DNA of 64,000 nt from Staphylococcus shinii (GTDB lineage: Bacteria; Bacillota; Bacilli; Staphylococcales; Staphylococcaceae). Of this stretch, positions 44,651 through 52,614 are shown one piece after another. The notes below the pieces were generated by a model. The model made no database searches and had not been told where the DNA came from. It worked only from the letters and a program-made list of their open reading frames with translations. Made by a program: the position numbers and the translations under genes. How positions within the stretch are numbered: the stretch's first letter is position 1; each line of letters opens with the position of its first letter. The DNA lies in assembly GCF_017583065.1 (NCBI RefSeq), contig NZ_JAGEVL010000003.1, positions 248,001 through 312,000 of the forward strand, read 5' to 3'.

Positions 44651-45484
44651 ATGCAAAATATAACTTTTAATAATGGCAACACAATGCCACAACTCGGATT
44701 AGGCGTCTTTAGAGTAGAAAATGATGACACAGCAAAAAATGCGGTAAAGCATGCAATTATCAACGGATATCGTAGTATTGACGCAGCATTAGTTTATGCT
44801 AATGAAGAAATGGTTGGACAAGGCATACAAGAAGGTATAGCAGCGGCAGGTATTCAAAGAGAAGACCTATTTATCACATCTAAATTATGGTTAAATCACT
44901 ATGGTAAAGATAACGTGCAAGAAGGCTATGAAACGTCATTGAGCAATCTTGGTTTAGATTACTTAGACCTATATCTCATCCACTGGCCCGGTACAAATGA
45001 ATCACTCATGTTAGAAACTTGGGAAGGTATGGAAGTATTATACAACGAAGGTAAAGTTAAAAATATTGGTGTTAGTAATTTCACGATTGAACAATTAGAA
45101 TTGTTAGAAGCAAAAACTACTATTAAACCAGTTATTAACCAAGTAGAATTCCATCCATACTTTACACAAGAGTCATTAAGAAACTATTTAGCTTCAGCAT
45201 CTATTCAAATGGAATCTTGGTCACCTTTAATGAATGCTGAAATTCTTACAGATGAAACGATTAATGCCATAGCTGATGAAACTGGAAAATCACCTGCGCA
45301 AATCGTAATCAGATGGAACATTGAACATGGTGTTGTTACAATTCCTAAGTCTGTGACGCCACATAGAATTGAAGAGAATATAAATGTTTTTGATTTTTCA
45401 TTAACCGAAGCACAAATTAATCGTATTGATGCTTTAAATCAAGATAAAAGAATTGGTCCAAACCCTACAGAGTTTAACGGATAA
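44651..45484 (+). CDS. Aldo/keto reductase
   Basis: 277-residue NADPH-dependent (alpha/beta)8 oxidoreductase. The start is taken at the second of two adjacent ATGs (MQNITFNN) after AAAGGAGC; the first, one codon earlier, is also possible. The catalytic tetrad is visible: Asp in YRSIDAALVYANEE with Tyr, Lys in ITSKLW, and His in YLIHWPG. The cofactor region IPKSVTPHRIEENI is near the C-terminus. It reduces aldehydes or ketones such as methylglyoxal or 2,5-diketogluconate-type substrates; the true substrate is unknown. Confidence 0.88.
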   Translation: MQNITFNNGNTMPQLGLGVFRVENDDTAKNAVKHAIINGYRSIDAALVYANEEMVGQGIQEGIAAAGIQREDLFITSKLWLNHYGKDNVQEGYETSLSNLGLDYLDLYLIHWPGTNESLMLETWEGMEVLYNEGKVKNIGVSNFTIEQLELLEAKTTIKPVINQVEFHPYFTQESLRNYLASASIQMESWSPLMNAEILTDETINAIADETGKSPAQIVIRWNIEHGVVTIPKSVTPHRIEENINVFDFSLTEAQINRIDALNQDKRIGPNPTEFNG

Positions 45485-45504
45485 AGGTTTAACTATATTT
45501 ATAT

Positions 45505-45553
45505 AGAGTGGAATGACAATCATCTTTACAATATATGATTGCTGTTCCACTCT
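45505..45553. terminator. Bidirectional terminator
   Basis: AGAGTGGAA..CAATCAT pairs with ATGATTG..TTCCACTCT between the convergent aldo/keto reductase and FhuD2-like genes, with T-rich tails on both sides. Confidence 0.8.
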
Positions 45554-45564
45554 TTCTTTATTTG

Positions 45565-46464
45565 TTATTTCATTAAATTATTTTTAAGTTCTTTTCTTTG
45601 AAATTCTAATGAATACGGGTCATTGTACCAATAAGTTTCGGCTTTTACATTAATAATATGGTTATTTTTAACAGCCGGAATTTGTTGCCACATATTTGTT
45701 TTCTCAAATTCTGGTTGAGCTTTACCTTCACTCATCGTGACAACATAGTCGCCAGCATACTTCGGTAATTGTTCTTGTGATAACTCTTTCCAACCATCTT
45801 TTTTAATTACTTTTTCTAACGATCTCGGCATATCCAAATCAAATGCTTGATATAACACTTCTCCACCACGTCCCCATTCCGGGCCAAATGCATAGATGGT
45901 TTTGCTAAAATCATCAAAAATTGAAACTGTTGCGTTTTCTCCTATATGTCCTTTGATTTCTTTAGAATCTTTAGCAGTTTGAGCTTTCCATTTTTCCACC
46001 CAAGTTTTAGCTTGTTTCTCCTTACCAAGTATCTTTCCTAATTCAATTTGTGTATCTAAATAATCCTTATTGCCGTATTCGATTGGTATAGTTGCCGCAA
46101 TTTTTTGGTATTTTTTAATATTTTTGTCAGTAGTATCAACAATAATTAAATCCGGTTTAAGTTTTGCAACTTTTTCCACATCATTTTCATTTAATTTTTC
46201 AGTATTTTTAAATTTCTCTTTTAAAACATTACTCTTTTCTATGTCTTTAGTAACACCGATAATATTACCGCCTAAATATTTTATGCCACCTGCATATGTA
46301 TTAGCTACCACCGCAATGCGCTTTGGATTCTTTGGTATATCAACTTTCTTACCACTGTCTAACGTATAACTTTTCGTACTTTCTTCTCCATTTGATTTTG
46401 ACTCATTACTACATGCTGTGAGTAGCAATACTGCTAAAATAATAAAAGTTACTAATTGCTTCAT
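45565..46464 (-). CDS. fhuD2: FhuD2-like iron-hydroxamate-binding lipoprotein
   Basis: 299-residue ABC-transporter substrate-binding lipoprotein that captures iron(III)-hydroxamate siderophores outside the membrane. The start at 46464 has AGGAGGGA upstream. A signal peptide with lipobox LTAC anchors Cys18. The mature part shares long blocks with S. aureus FhuD2: VDIPKNPKRIAVVANTYAGG, KLKPDLIIV, EWGRGGEVLYQAF, KYAGDYVV and TYWYNDPYSL. A Fur box overlaps the promoter, so it is induced by iron starvation. No permease or ATPase genes are adjacent, as for staphylococcal fhuD2, which uses FhuCBG encoded elsewhere. Confidence 0.87.
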   Translation of the reverse strand: MKQLVTFIILAVLLLTACSNESKSNGEESTKSYTLDSGKKVDIPKNPKRIAVVANTYAGGIKYLGGNIIGVTKDIEKSNVLKEKFKNTEKLNENDVEKVAKLKPDLIIVDTTDKNIKKYQKIAATIPIEYGNKDYLDTQIELGKILGKEKQAKTWVEKWKAQTAKDSKEIKGHIGENATVSIFDDFSKTIYAFGPEWGRGGEVLYQAFDLDMPRSLEKVIKKDGWKELSQEQLPKYAGDYVVTMSEGKAQPEFEKTNMWQQIPAVKNNHIINVKAETYWYNDPYSLEFQRKELKNNLMK

Positions 46465-46479
46465 TAAATCCCTCCTATT

Positions 46480-46498
46480 GATAATGATTATCACTATT
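46480..46498. promoter_or_regulatory. Fur box of the FhuD2-like gene
   Basis: GATAATGATTATCACTATT matches 17 of 19 positions of the Fur consensus GATAATGATTATCATTATC and lies 16-34 bases before the start codon. Iron-loaded Fur would block transcription here. Confidence 0.88.
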
Positions 46499-46670
46499 AA
46501 CTATATTTTATGCTTACCATTAATAATTAGCAATATATTTATTTTGATTTTAAAATTAATAGTGAATTTTAATAGTTTGTGGTTTTATATTTTTTGTTAA
46601 TCCAACTGTTAAATAGATTGCTTTAAATATACTGAAGTAACAAGCTTATTAACTCATGAACACAAAAAAT

Positions 46671-46702
46671 AAGTGGCTGGGGTGTAACTCCCAACCACTT
46701 TT
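46671..46702. terminator. Terminator after the 46.7 kb small gene
   Basis: AGTGGCTGGG pairs with CCCAACCACT with one mismatch and is followed by T residues on the plus strand. It lies just past the minus-strand gene ending at 46712. Confidence 0.65.
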
Positions 46703-46711
46703 GCGATAAGC

Positions 46712-47008
46712 TTATTCCATACGTTTTAATATCTCTAATTTAATTACTTTTAATGCTTCGCTATATTCTCTGTTGGTACTTTCTTGGGCGTTAATAATCA
46801 ATAATTCAACAAGTTCTATATCACTTTTTTCGCTAACTTCATGTTCAAATTGATGTAAGTGTTCTTCAGAGGTTTTAGCATTTTGCTTTTCTATTTGATA
46901 ATATTGATCAGCGCCTAAGCCACCTTCCTCAATCATGACAGATATCCCACTTGACCGTGTTTCATTCAGTCTTTTCACTTTAATGCATTTGTTTTCACGA
47001 ATAATCAT
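46712..47008 (-). CDS. Small unrecognised cytosolic protein
   Basis: 98 residues, acidic and mostly helical, with no signal, membrane helix or metal motif; one region reads GLGADQYYQIEK. TTAGGAGGG precedes the ATG. It sits alone between the FhuD2-like gene and the broken feo locus. I do not know the family. Confidence 0.65.
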   Translation of the reverse strand: MIIRENKCIKVKRLNETRSSGISVMIEEGGLGADQYYQIEKQNAKTSEEHLHQFEHEVSEKSDIELVELLIINAQESTNREYSEALKVIKLEILKRME

Positions 47009-47377
47009 TTGAATCCCTCCTAATTTAATGCGTATTTAAAAGTATTTTACTGCTCATATAAACATCACATTGCTTCTAGAATTAGATTGACTTCAAATAC
47101 ACTTAGTTGACTTTAATTATTATGTATCGCGTTATATTTACAAATCTCATATAGTTAACTATTAAAATTGGTGTTTACCTTAGTGTATTATTACACTAAG
47201 GTAAATACAACATCTTTGCTCACTATACTATACCCATTTACATAAATAATTATGGATTACGAAATAATCTCTTTTTTACTATTTCAGTTTATATATGTCT
47301 TATTCAAAAATGTTTAACAAAGTTTTCATAAATACAATATGTTAACGACTTCTATTGCTTCAAATATAAATGTATAA
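47009..47377. other. AT-rich gap before the feo remnant
   Basis: There is no gene with a ribosome site here. It contains one strong unexplained hairpin at 47174-47205 and the promoter region of the lost feo operon. Confidence 0.45.
47174..47205. promoter_or_regulatory. Perfect 14-base inverted repeat of unknown role
   Basis: TTTACCTTAGTGTA, a four-base TTAT loop, then TACACTAAGGTAAA. There is no U-run on either side, so it fits a protein-binding palindrome at least as well as a terminator. It lies about 175 bases upstream of the Fur box of the feo remnant. Confidence 0.55.
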
Positions 47378-47379
47378 TT

Positions 47380-47398
47380 GATAATGATTATTATTATG
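47380..47398. promoter_or_regulatory. Fur box of the truncated feo locus
   Basis: GATAATGATTATTATTATG matches 17 of 19 consensus positions. It would normally precede feoA/feoB but now lies only about 30 bases before a FeoB C-terminal fragment, so a deletion has fused the promoter to the gene's tail. Confidence 0.82.
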
Positions 47399-47402
47399 AA
47401 AG

Positions 47403-47792
47403 AGTAATGTAGATATTAACGAAAGCTTTTTGCATGCAATCGGTAGCTTCTTTGCCATTTTCATAGCACCATTAGGTTTCGGTACTTGGCAAGCTGGGGC
47501 AACTTTAATTCCTGGATTCCTTGCTAAAGAAGTTATTGTCAGTTCAATGGCGATTATTTATGCTTCCGATGAGTCAGGATTAGTCCATATTATTCAAGAA
47601 CAATTCACACCATTATCTGCATATGCATTTATGATATTTATATTATTGTATATACCCTGTTTATCAACCGTAGCTACTATTCGAAAAGAAACGTATTCAC
47701 TTAAATGGACTATACTAGCAGTTGCATATCCTCTAATTGCTGCCTATATATTATCGTTCGTTTTCTATCAGATTAGTCATATATTTATTTGA
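47403..47792 (+). pseudogene. feoB: FeoB ferrous iron transporter, C-terminal remnant
   Basis: The open frame carries [36 protein letters not shown] and [21 protein letters not shown], the last about 125 residues of FeoB with its final membrane helices. The GTPase domain and the first half of the permease are missing, and so is feoA. A stop closes the frame upstream at 47397. Only weak starts exist (TTG at 47430) and there is no ribosome site. A Fur box stands directly upstream. It cannot work as an iron transporter. Confidence 0.88.
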
Positions 47793-47804
47793 GGAAGTGA
47801 GCTT

Positions 47805-47954
47805 ATGACAATTTTAATAAATATTATTGTATTTTCGGCAATATTCAGCTATACCGTATATACACTCACTAGATTTATTAAAAAATCTAAATCTGGAAAG
47901 TGTAACTCATGTGATTCAAAAGAAGGCTGCATAACTGACCACAAAATCAACTAA
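47805..47954 (+). CDS. FeoB-associated Cys-rich membrane protein
   Basis: 49 residues after GAGGAAGTGA: an N-terminal membrane helix (MTILINIIVFSAIFSYTVY), a basic stretch and a cysteine cluster, CNSCDSKEGC. This is the small protein that usually ends staphylococcal feoAB operons, sometimes called virus attachment p12-like. Its reading frame is intact although its partner FeoB is destroyed, so it is probably an orphan on its way out. Confidence 0.78.
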   Translation: MTILINIIVFSAIFSYTVYTLTRFIKKSKSGKCNSCDSKEGCITDHKIN

Positions 47955-47957
47955 AAT

Positions 47958-48006
47958 AAACGCCGTCCACTCTAAATATTAAAAATTATCTAGTGCGCGG
48001 CGTTTT
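47958..48006. terminator. Terminator after the feo remnant
   Basis: AAACGCCG..ACT pairs with AGT..CGGCGTTTT, four bases past the Cys-rich gene, between convergent genes. Confidence 0.75.
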
Positions 48007-48038
48007 AATAATTTATGCTCATTAACTTTTTGGTATAC

Positions 48039-48800
48039 TCATGCTTTGCCAACGAATACTAAAATGGCCTCTTTGAGGAATTGTGTACCGCCTTCTACAT
48101 ATTTATCATAGTAATCAGTAAAAGCAGCATCGTTAACATACATTTCTGCTAGTCCAGCATGAGCCTCTTTAGAATATTCAGGCCATGTATACATGAGCCA
48201 AGCTTTGTGTTTTGCTGCTAATGCTTGTGCAAGTTCGGAAGATGGGTCACCTGTTTGATACGCTTCAGATAGCAAATCGATAATTTCTTTTTCCAAATTT
48301 TTCCAAGCATCGTAATCTGCCTGTGTCATATTCTTAAATTTTTTATTACTTTGATCTATGAGGTCATCTCCATATTGCATTCTGATTTCTCTTCCATGTT
48401 TTGTTTCATTTTCTTTAATAACTTTTTCTTTGAATCCTTCAAATTTTTCTTTATCTTTCATGATAATTTCTCCTTTATTATTAGCAATCGTTTTTTCAAC
48501 TGTCTGAATAATTTTATCGAGGCGTTCACGTTGTTGTTTTAAGTTATAATAATGGTTTTCTAAAGCTTTCATCCTATTAAATGTTGGTTGTTGGATAATC
48601 TCTTTAATTTCATCTAAACTGACCTCTAACTCACGGTAAAATACGATTAGTTGCAGTATATCGACTTCTTCTTGTTCATATATACGATATCCAGATTCAT
48701 TAATTCTAGCTGGCTTAAGTAAACCTATTTGATCATAGTAACGTAAAGTCCTATTGCTTACGCCAGATATTTTAGCTAATTGACTGACTGTATATGACAT
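48039..48800 (-). CDS. MerR-family regulator with TipAS domain
   Basis: 253 residues of the TipAL/Mta/SkgA type. The N-terminal winged HTH carries SQLAKISGVSNRTLRYYDQI, LLKPARINESGYRIY, and a long dimer helix at about 75-110. The C-terminal TipAS antibiotic-recognition domain spans about 120-250, with WLMYTWPEYSKEAHAGLAEM. Such proteins bind thiopeptide-like or other multidrug ligands and activate transcription by untwisting the promoter. AGGAGG lies before the ATG. No exporter gene is adjacent; it probably regulates itself through the palindrome at 48834. Confidence 0.88.
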   Translation of the reverse strand: MSYTVSQLAKISGVSNRTLRYYDQIGLLKPARINESGYRIYEQEEVDILQLIVFYRELEVSLDEIKEIIQQPTFNRMKALENHYYNLKQQRERLDKIIQTVEKTIANNKGEIIMKDKEKFEGFKEKVIKENETKHGREIRMQYGDDLIDQSNKKFKNMTQADYDAWKNLEKEIIDLLSEAYQTGDPSSELAQALAAKHKAWLMYTWPEYSKEAHAGLAEMYVNDAAFTDYYDKYVEGGTQFLKEAILVFVGKA

Positions 48801-48833
48801 CCTTTACCTCCTTTCAAAATTCACTTTACACCC

Positions 48834-48846
48834 TTACGTAACGTAA
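48834..48846. promoter_or_regulatory. Candidate MerR operator
   Basis: TTACGT-A-ACGTAA is an odd-centred perfect palindrome 34 bases before the MerR start. TTACGT/ACGTAA halves reappear at 48927-48934. Its position within the promoter spacer would suit MerR-type activation. Confidence 0.5.
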
Positions 48847-49131
48847 ACCTCAATAGGTAATTTTATTTTTATATACTTTACCTGTTATTCATGATATTGA
48901 TTCAATTTTAGCCTGTTTCTAATATATTTACGTAAACTTATATAGCTAATTATTTCCTAGAAAATAATATTAATTTTTAAAATCTGATTAACATTTACGT
49001 GAGTGGGAAAATATTAAAAGAGCACTATTAAGCCTTTTATTTTTATGCCTATACGAACGCAAATACGAATTCAAAATTATAATCGCTACAAAATTTTTCA
49101 AAATAAATTCAAAAGTAAAGGGTGAGATAAA
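48847..49131. other. Intergenic region upstream of the small membrane protein
   Basis: AT-rich; it contains repeats of TTTACGT type, possibly further MerR half-sites. No gene was found until 49132. Confidence 0.4.
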
Positions 49132-49254
49132 ATGAAAAAATTATTAACTCTTATTAGTATTATTACATTGATAATCATTGGTTTTATAATATGTAAAAAA
49201 TACTTTGCTCATATTAATACTCTAGAAGAGCATAACAGACTTCATTTAGACTAA
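49132..49254 (+). CDS. 40-residue single-pass membrane peptide
   Basis: MKKLLTLISIITLIIIGFII is followed by CKKYFAHINTLEEHNRLHLD and a stop. AAAGGGTGAG precedes the ATG and a strong terminator follows, so it looks like a real small gene: a membrane helix with a charged tail. No family was recognised. A toxin-like or membrane regulatory peptide is possible. Confidence 0.55.
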   Translation: MKKLLTLISIITLIIIGFIICKKYFAHINTLEEHNRLHLD

Positions 49255-49271
49255 TCATCTTATACATTAAT

Positions 49272-49316
49272 AAAGGTAGAGGGGAAAATCAGCACTGATT
49301 TTCCCCTCTACCTTTA
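49272..49316. terminator. Near-perfect bidirectional terminator
   Basis: AAAGGTAGAGGGGAAAATCAG pairs exactly with its complement across CA, a 21-pair stem between convergent units. Confidence 0.85.
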
Positions 49317-49325
49317 TATTTCTAG

Positions 49326-50195
49326 TTATGAAGTCATATATCCTCCACCGTTCACGTGAATGACTTGACCAGTGACATAAGAGCTATCTGCTAATGTAGC
49401 TAAGAATACATAAGCAGGTGCTAATTCAGCTGGTTGTCCACGTCTGCCCATTGGCGTATCACCACCATGAACTTCTACTTTACTTTTACTGAAAGAAGCG
49501 GGTATTAATGGTGTATATATTGGCCCAGGAGCGACGCCATTAACACGAATACCTTTCTCCATTAAAGTTGTAGCTAGAGAACGTGTAAAAGCAACAATCG
49601 CCCCCTTAGTTGCGGAATAATCGATTAATTCAGCTGATCCATTATACGCTGTTACGCTTGTTGTATTAATGATCGTGTCTCCCGAAGTTAAATGTGGCAA
49701 TGCTGCTTGAGAAAGGAATATCATACCAAAGATATTAGTTTCAAATGTTTCTTTAACTTGCTCAGCAGTTATATCTTGAAATTCATCTTTTGGATATTGT
49801 ACTCCGCCATTATTCACTAAAATATTTAGGCCGTCAAAATCATTAACTACATCTTCAACTAACTTTTTAGAATCCTCAACATTTTTTAAATCATGGCTAT
49901 AAACTTTAGCAGATCTTCCTAATGATCTTATTATTCCTATAACTTCCTCAGCATCTTTTTCTTCATCATAGTAGCCAATTGCTACATCTGCACCCTCTCT
50001 AGCAAATAGAATAGCAACAGAACGCCCTATGCCTGAATCGCCCCCGGTAATCAGTGCTACTTTTCCATTTAATTTACCACCAGCTCTATATTCTTTAAAT
50101 TCGCTAATCGGTCTGGGATCCATTTGGCTCTCAATGCCCGGTTGTCTATCTTGCGTATAGCCTCTAATTTCATTATGAAATTCAGTTAAATTCAT
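49326..50195 (-). CDS. SDR-family general-stress oxidoreductase (YdaD/YghA-like)
   Basis: 289 residues starting at 50195 (MNLTEFH), with GGAGGT upstream; the longer open frame overlaps the formate dehydrogenase gene. The protein shows a typical N-terminal extension, GYTQDRQPGIESQMDPRPI, then the cofactor motif ITGGDSGIGRSVA, NNGG, the catalytic TTSVTAYNG and IDYSATKGA (YxxxK), and NGVAPGPIYTPL. Relatives in Bacilli are general-stress proteins. It follows the formate dehydrogenase stop by 16 bases, so the two are co-transcribed. Confidence 0.86.
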   Translation of the reverse strand: MNLTEFHNEIRGYTQDRQPGIESQMDPRPISEFKEYRAGGKLNGKVALITGGDSGIGRSVAILFAREGADVAIGYYDEEKDAEEVIGIIRSLGRSAKVYSHDLKNVEDSKKLVEDVVNDFDGLNILVNNGGVQYPKDEFQDITAEQVKETFETNIFGMIFLSQAALPHLTSGDTIINTTSVTAYNGSAELIDYSATKGAIVAFTRSLATTLMEKGIRVNGVAPGPIYTPLIPASFSKSKVEVHGGDTPMGRRGQPAELAPAYVFLATLADSSYVTGQVIHVNGGGYMTS

Positions 50196-50211
50196 TCGAT
50201 AAACCTCCACT

Positions 50212-51237
50212 TTATTTTGACTTGTAACTACTATTTTTAATGTCACCGCCTGAAACAATAACGTCTTTTTCGTCAAAAGCTTTATCATTAAAAAAGTTAG
50301 TTAAGATGTTTTTCACACCATTTTCAATACGTTTTTGTGCTTCTAATGTCATACCGGAATAGTGGATTGTCATAGCGTTACGTGGCATAGTTCTCCAAGG
50401 GTGGTCTTGAGGTGCAGGCTGCGGGTACCAAACATCTCCAGCATATCCTTGGATATGTTTAGCATTAACCAATTCAACTAAATCTTCTTTATTAACAATC
50501 TTACCTCGTGCAGTATTAACTAAATAGCTACCTTTTTTCATTCTACTCAATACATCATAATTAAATAAGTCATCGGTTTCTGTAGTTAATGGAGATAAAA
50601 TTACTAACGCATCACTTGTAGATACTAATTCGTCAAAGTTCACATACTTCGAATATGCTGTATCTTCTTGACTAGAACGTCTAAAATGCTGTACTTGTAC
50701 GTCAAAAGGTTGCAAGCGTTGAGCAACCAATTCTCCAATTTGTCCGTAACCAAAAATACCTATTTTCTTATGTTGAATATCATGCGCATGCTCACCCACT
50801 TTTGATAAATGCCATTCTCCATCATAAGATTGACGATGTCCCTCCATAAAATTACGCATCAATATTAAAAGATCCATTACCGTATGTTCAGCGACACTTA
50901 CAGTATTACATCCAGTCACTTCTATTACTGTTAATTCATTTTCACCTGCCGCTTCTAAATCAACGTGATCTGAACCTACGCCAGCAGTTATAGCTAGCTT
51001 GAGGTTTTCAGCCTTATTAATTCTTTCTTTATTTATATACGCAGGTAAAAATGGAGAACTAATAACAACGTCCATATCTTCAATATGCTCTTCTATTTCT
51101 TCATCACTATTAACAACTACAAATTCGTGTTTTTTATTATCTATAAATGATTTAATACCTAATGCATATTTATCATTTAAAAGTTGATTCTCACTTTCCG
51201 CATTAGGATCTGAAGGGAATAAGCCAACTATTTTCAT
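50212..51237 (-). CDS. fdh: NAD-dependent formate dehydrogenase
   Basis: 341-residue D-2-hydroxyacid-dehydrogenase-fold enzyme oxidising formate to CO2 with NAD. The formate-dehydrogenase-specific landmarks are present: ITAGVGSDHVDL, GCNTVSVAEH for the substrate side, FGYGQIGELVA for NAD, LVNTARGKIV, and the diagnostic GDVWYPQPAPQDHPWR and IHYSGMTLEAQ with the catalytic histidine. The length matches staphylococcal Fdh. It is cytosolic. Together with the neighbouring zinc ADH it would complete formaldehyde oxidation. Confidence 0.9.
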   Translation of the reverse strand: MKIVGLFPSDPNAESENQLLNDKYALGIKSFIDNKKHEFVVVNSDEEIEEHIEDMDVVISSPFLPAYINKERINKAENLKLAITAGVGSDHVDLEAAGENELTVIEVTGCNTVSVAEHTVMDLLILMRNFMEGHRQSYDGEWHLSKVGEHAHDIQHKKIGIFGYGQIGELVAQRLQPFDVQVQHFRRSSQEDTAYSKYVNFDELVSTSDALVILSPLTTETDDLFNYDVLSRMKKGSYLVNTARGKIVNKEDLVELVNAKHIQGYAGDVWYPQPAPQDHPWRTMPRNAMTIHYSGMTLEAQKRIENGVKNILTNFFNDKAFDEKDVIVSGGDIKNSSYKSK

Positions 51238-51344
51238 AACTATCTACCTCTTTTTATTTGTCTTTGTATCATGGAAATGTCTCTATTGGCCTACTCAAAC
51301 TATTTTTAATATATTCACATAGTTCAAGAACGATTCAACAAAAC

Positions 51345-52496
51345 TTATTCAGGTTTTAAAACTACTTTAATATTGTTATCTCTTTTTTCATCGAATATTT
51401 CATAAGCTTGAGGTGCGTCATCTAATGACATTGTATGTGTGATGATTTCAGTGGGGTTAAATGTGCCTTCTTGAATCATGTCATATAATTTTGGCATGAG
51501 GTGTATAACCGGAGCTTGTCCTGTCTTAATTTGGACATCACGATTGAAGATAAGATCAAGTGGAAAATCATCTACTGGAGTTGCATAAACGCCTGTTAAT
51601 TGAATTGTACCGAATTTACTTACCGCTTCGGCAGCAGTATGAATTGGACTAATAGTTCCGCGTTGGGAAGAATTTGAACTTAATTTACGTTCAGAAGCTT
51701 GGACTTGACCATCCATCCCTACACAATCAATAACTATATCAGCGCCGCCATGTGTAGTTTCACGAAGTAGTTTGCCAATTTCTTTTTCATTATCGAAATT
51801 GTAAACTTCTACTTGGTTATATTGTTTAGCATGTTGTAGTCTATGTTCTACATTATCCACGCCGATAACACGCTTTGCGCCTTTAAGCTTGGCAAATTTT
51901 TGAGCCATAAGTCCTATAGGACCACAACCAAGAACTACCACAGTGTCACCTGACTTGACGCCAGAATGCTCTACGCTCCAATAAGCAGTAGGTACTACAT
52001 CAGATAAAAATAATACTTGCTCGTCTTTCATATTACTGTCAGGAACAACAAAAGAAGAAAAATCTGCGTATGGTACCCTTAAATATTCTGCTTGGCCGCC
52101 CCAATGGTTACCGTGCATTTGACCAAAGCCAAATAATCCGCCGTTATCCAATTTCCAACTTGCTGGTTCTTTATTTGAATTATCACATTGCGACTCCATT
52201 TCATGAGTGCAATAGTAACATTCACCACACCCTATATTAAAAGGAATCACAACACGATCACCTTTTTTAAGTTTTTTTACGTCTTTACCGACTTCTTCGA
52301 CAATACCCATAGGTTCATGACCAATAACAAAGTCTGAATCCAACATTAAATCACCTTGGTGATATAAATGAAGATCAGAGCCACAAATACCTGAAGCCGT
52401 AATTTTAATAATTGCGTCTGTCGTTTCTTCAATTTTAGGATCGTCTACTTGCTTAACTTCCATGGATTTATTGCCTTGAAAAGTTACTGCTTTCAT
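51345..52496 (-). CDS. Zinc alcohol dehydrogenase, glutathione-independent formaldehyde dehydrogenase-like
   Basis: 383-residue medium-chain dehydrogenase. Catalytic zinc ligands are in SGICGSDLHLY (Cys) and IGHEPMGIVEEVG (His, Glu), the structural zinc group is CGECYYCTHEMESQC, and the NAD motif is LGCGPIGLMAQ. The insertion with WKLDNGGLFGFGQMHGNHWGGQAEYLRVP is typical of the formaldehyde-dehydrogenase subgroup. It probably oxidises formaldehyde or a similar aldehyde or alcohol. A SigB-type promoter lies 38 bases upstream. Formate dehydrogenase is the next gene on the same strand. Confidence 0.84.
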   Translation of the reverse strand: MKAVTFQGNKSMEVKQVDDPKIEETTDAIIKITASGICGSDLHLYHQGDLMLDSDFVIGHEPMGIVEEVGKDVKKLKKGDRVVIPFNIGCGECYYCTHEMESQCDNSNKEPASWKLDNGGLFGFGQMHGNHWGGQAEYLRVPYADFSSFVVPDSNMKDEQVLFLSDVVPTAYWSVEHSGVKSGDTVVVLGCGPIGLMAQKFAKLKGAKRVIGVDNVEHRLQHAKQYNQVEVYNFDNEKEIGKLLRETTHGGADIVIDCVGMDGQVQASERKLSSNSSQRGTISPIHTAAEAVSKFGTIQLTGVYATPVDDFPLDLIFNRDVQIKTGQAPVIHLMPKLYDMIQEGTFNPTEIITHTMSLDDAPQAYEIFDEKRDNNIKVVLKPE

Positions 52497-52533
52497 ATAA
52501 ACACTCCTTCATTATTTTCAGAATATTTAAATA

Positions 52534-52559
52534 TTACCCTTTAGGAGAAATAAGTAAAC
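52534..52559 (-). promoter_or_regulatory. SigB-type promoter of the ADH gene
   Basis: On the minus strand GTTTAC, 14 bases, then GGGTAA, against the SigB consensus GTTTAA-N12-14-GGGTAT. It is correctly placed before the ADH start at 52496. Confidence 0.7.
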
Positions 52560-52614
52560 TGACGATTATTTTAAAAAAGTGACAAGCCTCCACTTATATT
52601 AAATGAATTATTTT

